Assembly: GCA_023634235.1 (NCBI GenBank)
Contig: JAMKCF010000007.1
Location: 16,746,592 to 16,810,591 of the forward strand
Reading direction: 5' to 3'
Length of the DNA: 64,000 bases
Source of the DNA: Pisaster brevispinus
Taxonomy: Eukaryota; Echinodermata; Asteroidea; Forcipulatida; Asteriidae
The notes under the pieces were generated by a model. It saw only the letters and a list, made by a program, of their open reading frames with translations. It was not told where the DNA came from and did not search any database. The stretch's first letter is position 1. The number at the start of each line of letters is the position of its first letter. Of this stretch, positions 63,380-64,000 are shown in pieces. Position numbers and translations under genes: made by a program.

Positions 63380-64000
63380 TAAGCATTTTTTGTCTTTTTA
63401 AGAACCAGTTCTGAACGGATGAGAAAAAACAATATTAGAAAAGAGACAAGCGAGTTTGCTTCACTCCTTTGCTGAATACCTGATACCGTCCGTGTTTTGT
63501 CCCCTTTTGCCAAAGCAGTATACAGATCACCAATAATCCCAACAAAGGGGGCACTGACCATTCATTCTCTCAACCTCGGTTCGAGAGTATTTTCTTAAAG
63601 AGGACACTATTGTTCGATTTTAAACAATTATTGTTTTCATTGCATGTTTATTGTTTTGCTTTTGAGTGCAAATGATCTGCAATAGCGTTTGAAGGCAGTA
63701 CACCTATTGCATAGGATGATACAACAATGGTTTCTGAGAGTAGAATAGTATTTACGAACCCCCCCCCCCCACAATTTTAACAAGAATATACATCTTTTTG
63801 CATAAGCCCAATGGAGTAACAGCATATTTAACTTTCGCATTTTTTAGACCAAAACATTTAACAAGAGTTCCTGCCTGGTATGCTAACATTAAGTGGCCTC
63901 AACTAGTTGCAGTTTTTGTGTTAAGTTTATTTCAAAATAACATAGGATACAGTTGAAGAATGAATGGGGTTATCCAGCGCGCCGTCGCTATAAATACGCA

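Larger units (their letters stand above)
58784..64000. other. Right end: minisatellite, SINE piece, hairpins, possible promoter
   Basis: No gene is firmly supported. A frame at 59918-60090 after ttttttttcAG (SERMACVLFATLW...) ends at a stop and is not recognised. A hairpin lies at 61588-61656 (gataagcactttactcagtg with its mirror). From 60900 to 61580 I see nothing. Confidence 0.4.

Overview
The window is animal genomic DNA: AT-rich, with GT-AG introns, no bacterial-style gene packing, tRNA-derived SINEs, many short inverted-repeat elements and frequent tacatgta-type strings. The repeat style and a local family of MYND-finger/DUF4470 genes suggest a marine invertebrate deuterostome, most likely an echinoderm. 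That assignment is inferred from style, not from a diagnostic marker.

Layout. (1) 1.2-3.1 kb, + strand: the last three exons of a gene I do not recognise. (2) 7.26-47.17 kb, - strand: a complete 14-exon coproporphyrinogen III oxidase gene (CPOX, haem synthesis, mitochondrial intermembrane space). I reconstructed every exon; the phases join to a 377-residue protein. (3) Inside CPOX intron 7 (12,990-38,422), on the opposite strand, lie three complete paralogous two-coding-exon genes (A 14.2-17.0 kb, B 26.6-28.8 kb, C 34.1-37.8 kb). Each encodes two tandem MYND zinc fingers, a DUF4470-like core and a long conserved C-terminal region. Broken pieces of a further copy lie at 31.4-32.1 kb. (4) 49.29-54.07 kb, - strand: a complete four-exon TMEM242 gene, for a mitochondrial inner-membrane ATP-synthase assembly factor. 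(5) 54.1-64 kb: mostly repeats, with three weak candidate exons on the + strand.

Repeats make up much of the rest: a 1.1-kb-arm inverted repeat (19.16-22.74 kb) carrying recurrent GGGATC..GTTGGCGC and AGGTCAAAGGTCA words; a long-TIR palindromic element with a 9-bp target duplication (52.4-53.2 kb); an element with four perfect 18-bp palindromes (53.3-53.9 kb); a family of CAGGGCTCGAA-ended MITEs, one split by a SINE; several tRNA-derived SINE families; and minisatellites.

CPOX and TMEM242 are same-strand housekeeping mitochondrial genes. The nested MYND/DUF4470 cluster is the unusual part. About 260 bp of the DUF4470 core is nearly identical at DNA level in all three copies, while the flanking coding sequence is strongly diverged. 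This is the signature of recent gene conversion. All coordinates and splice sites were read by eye.
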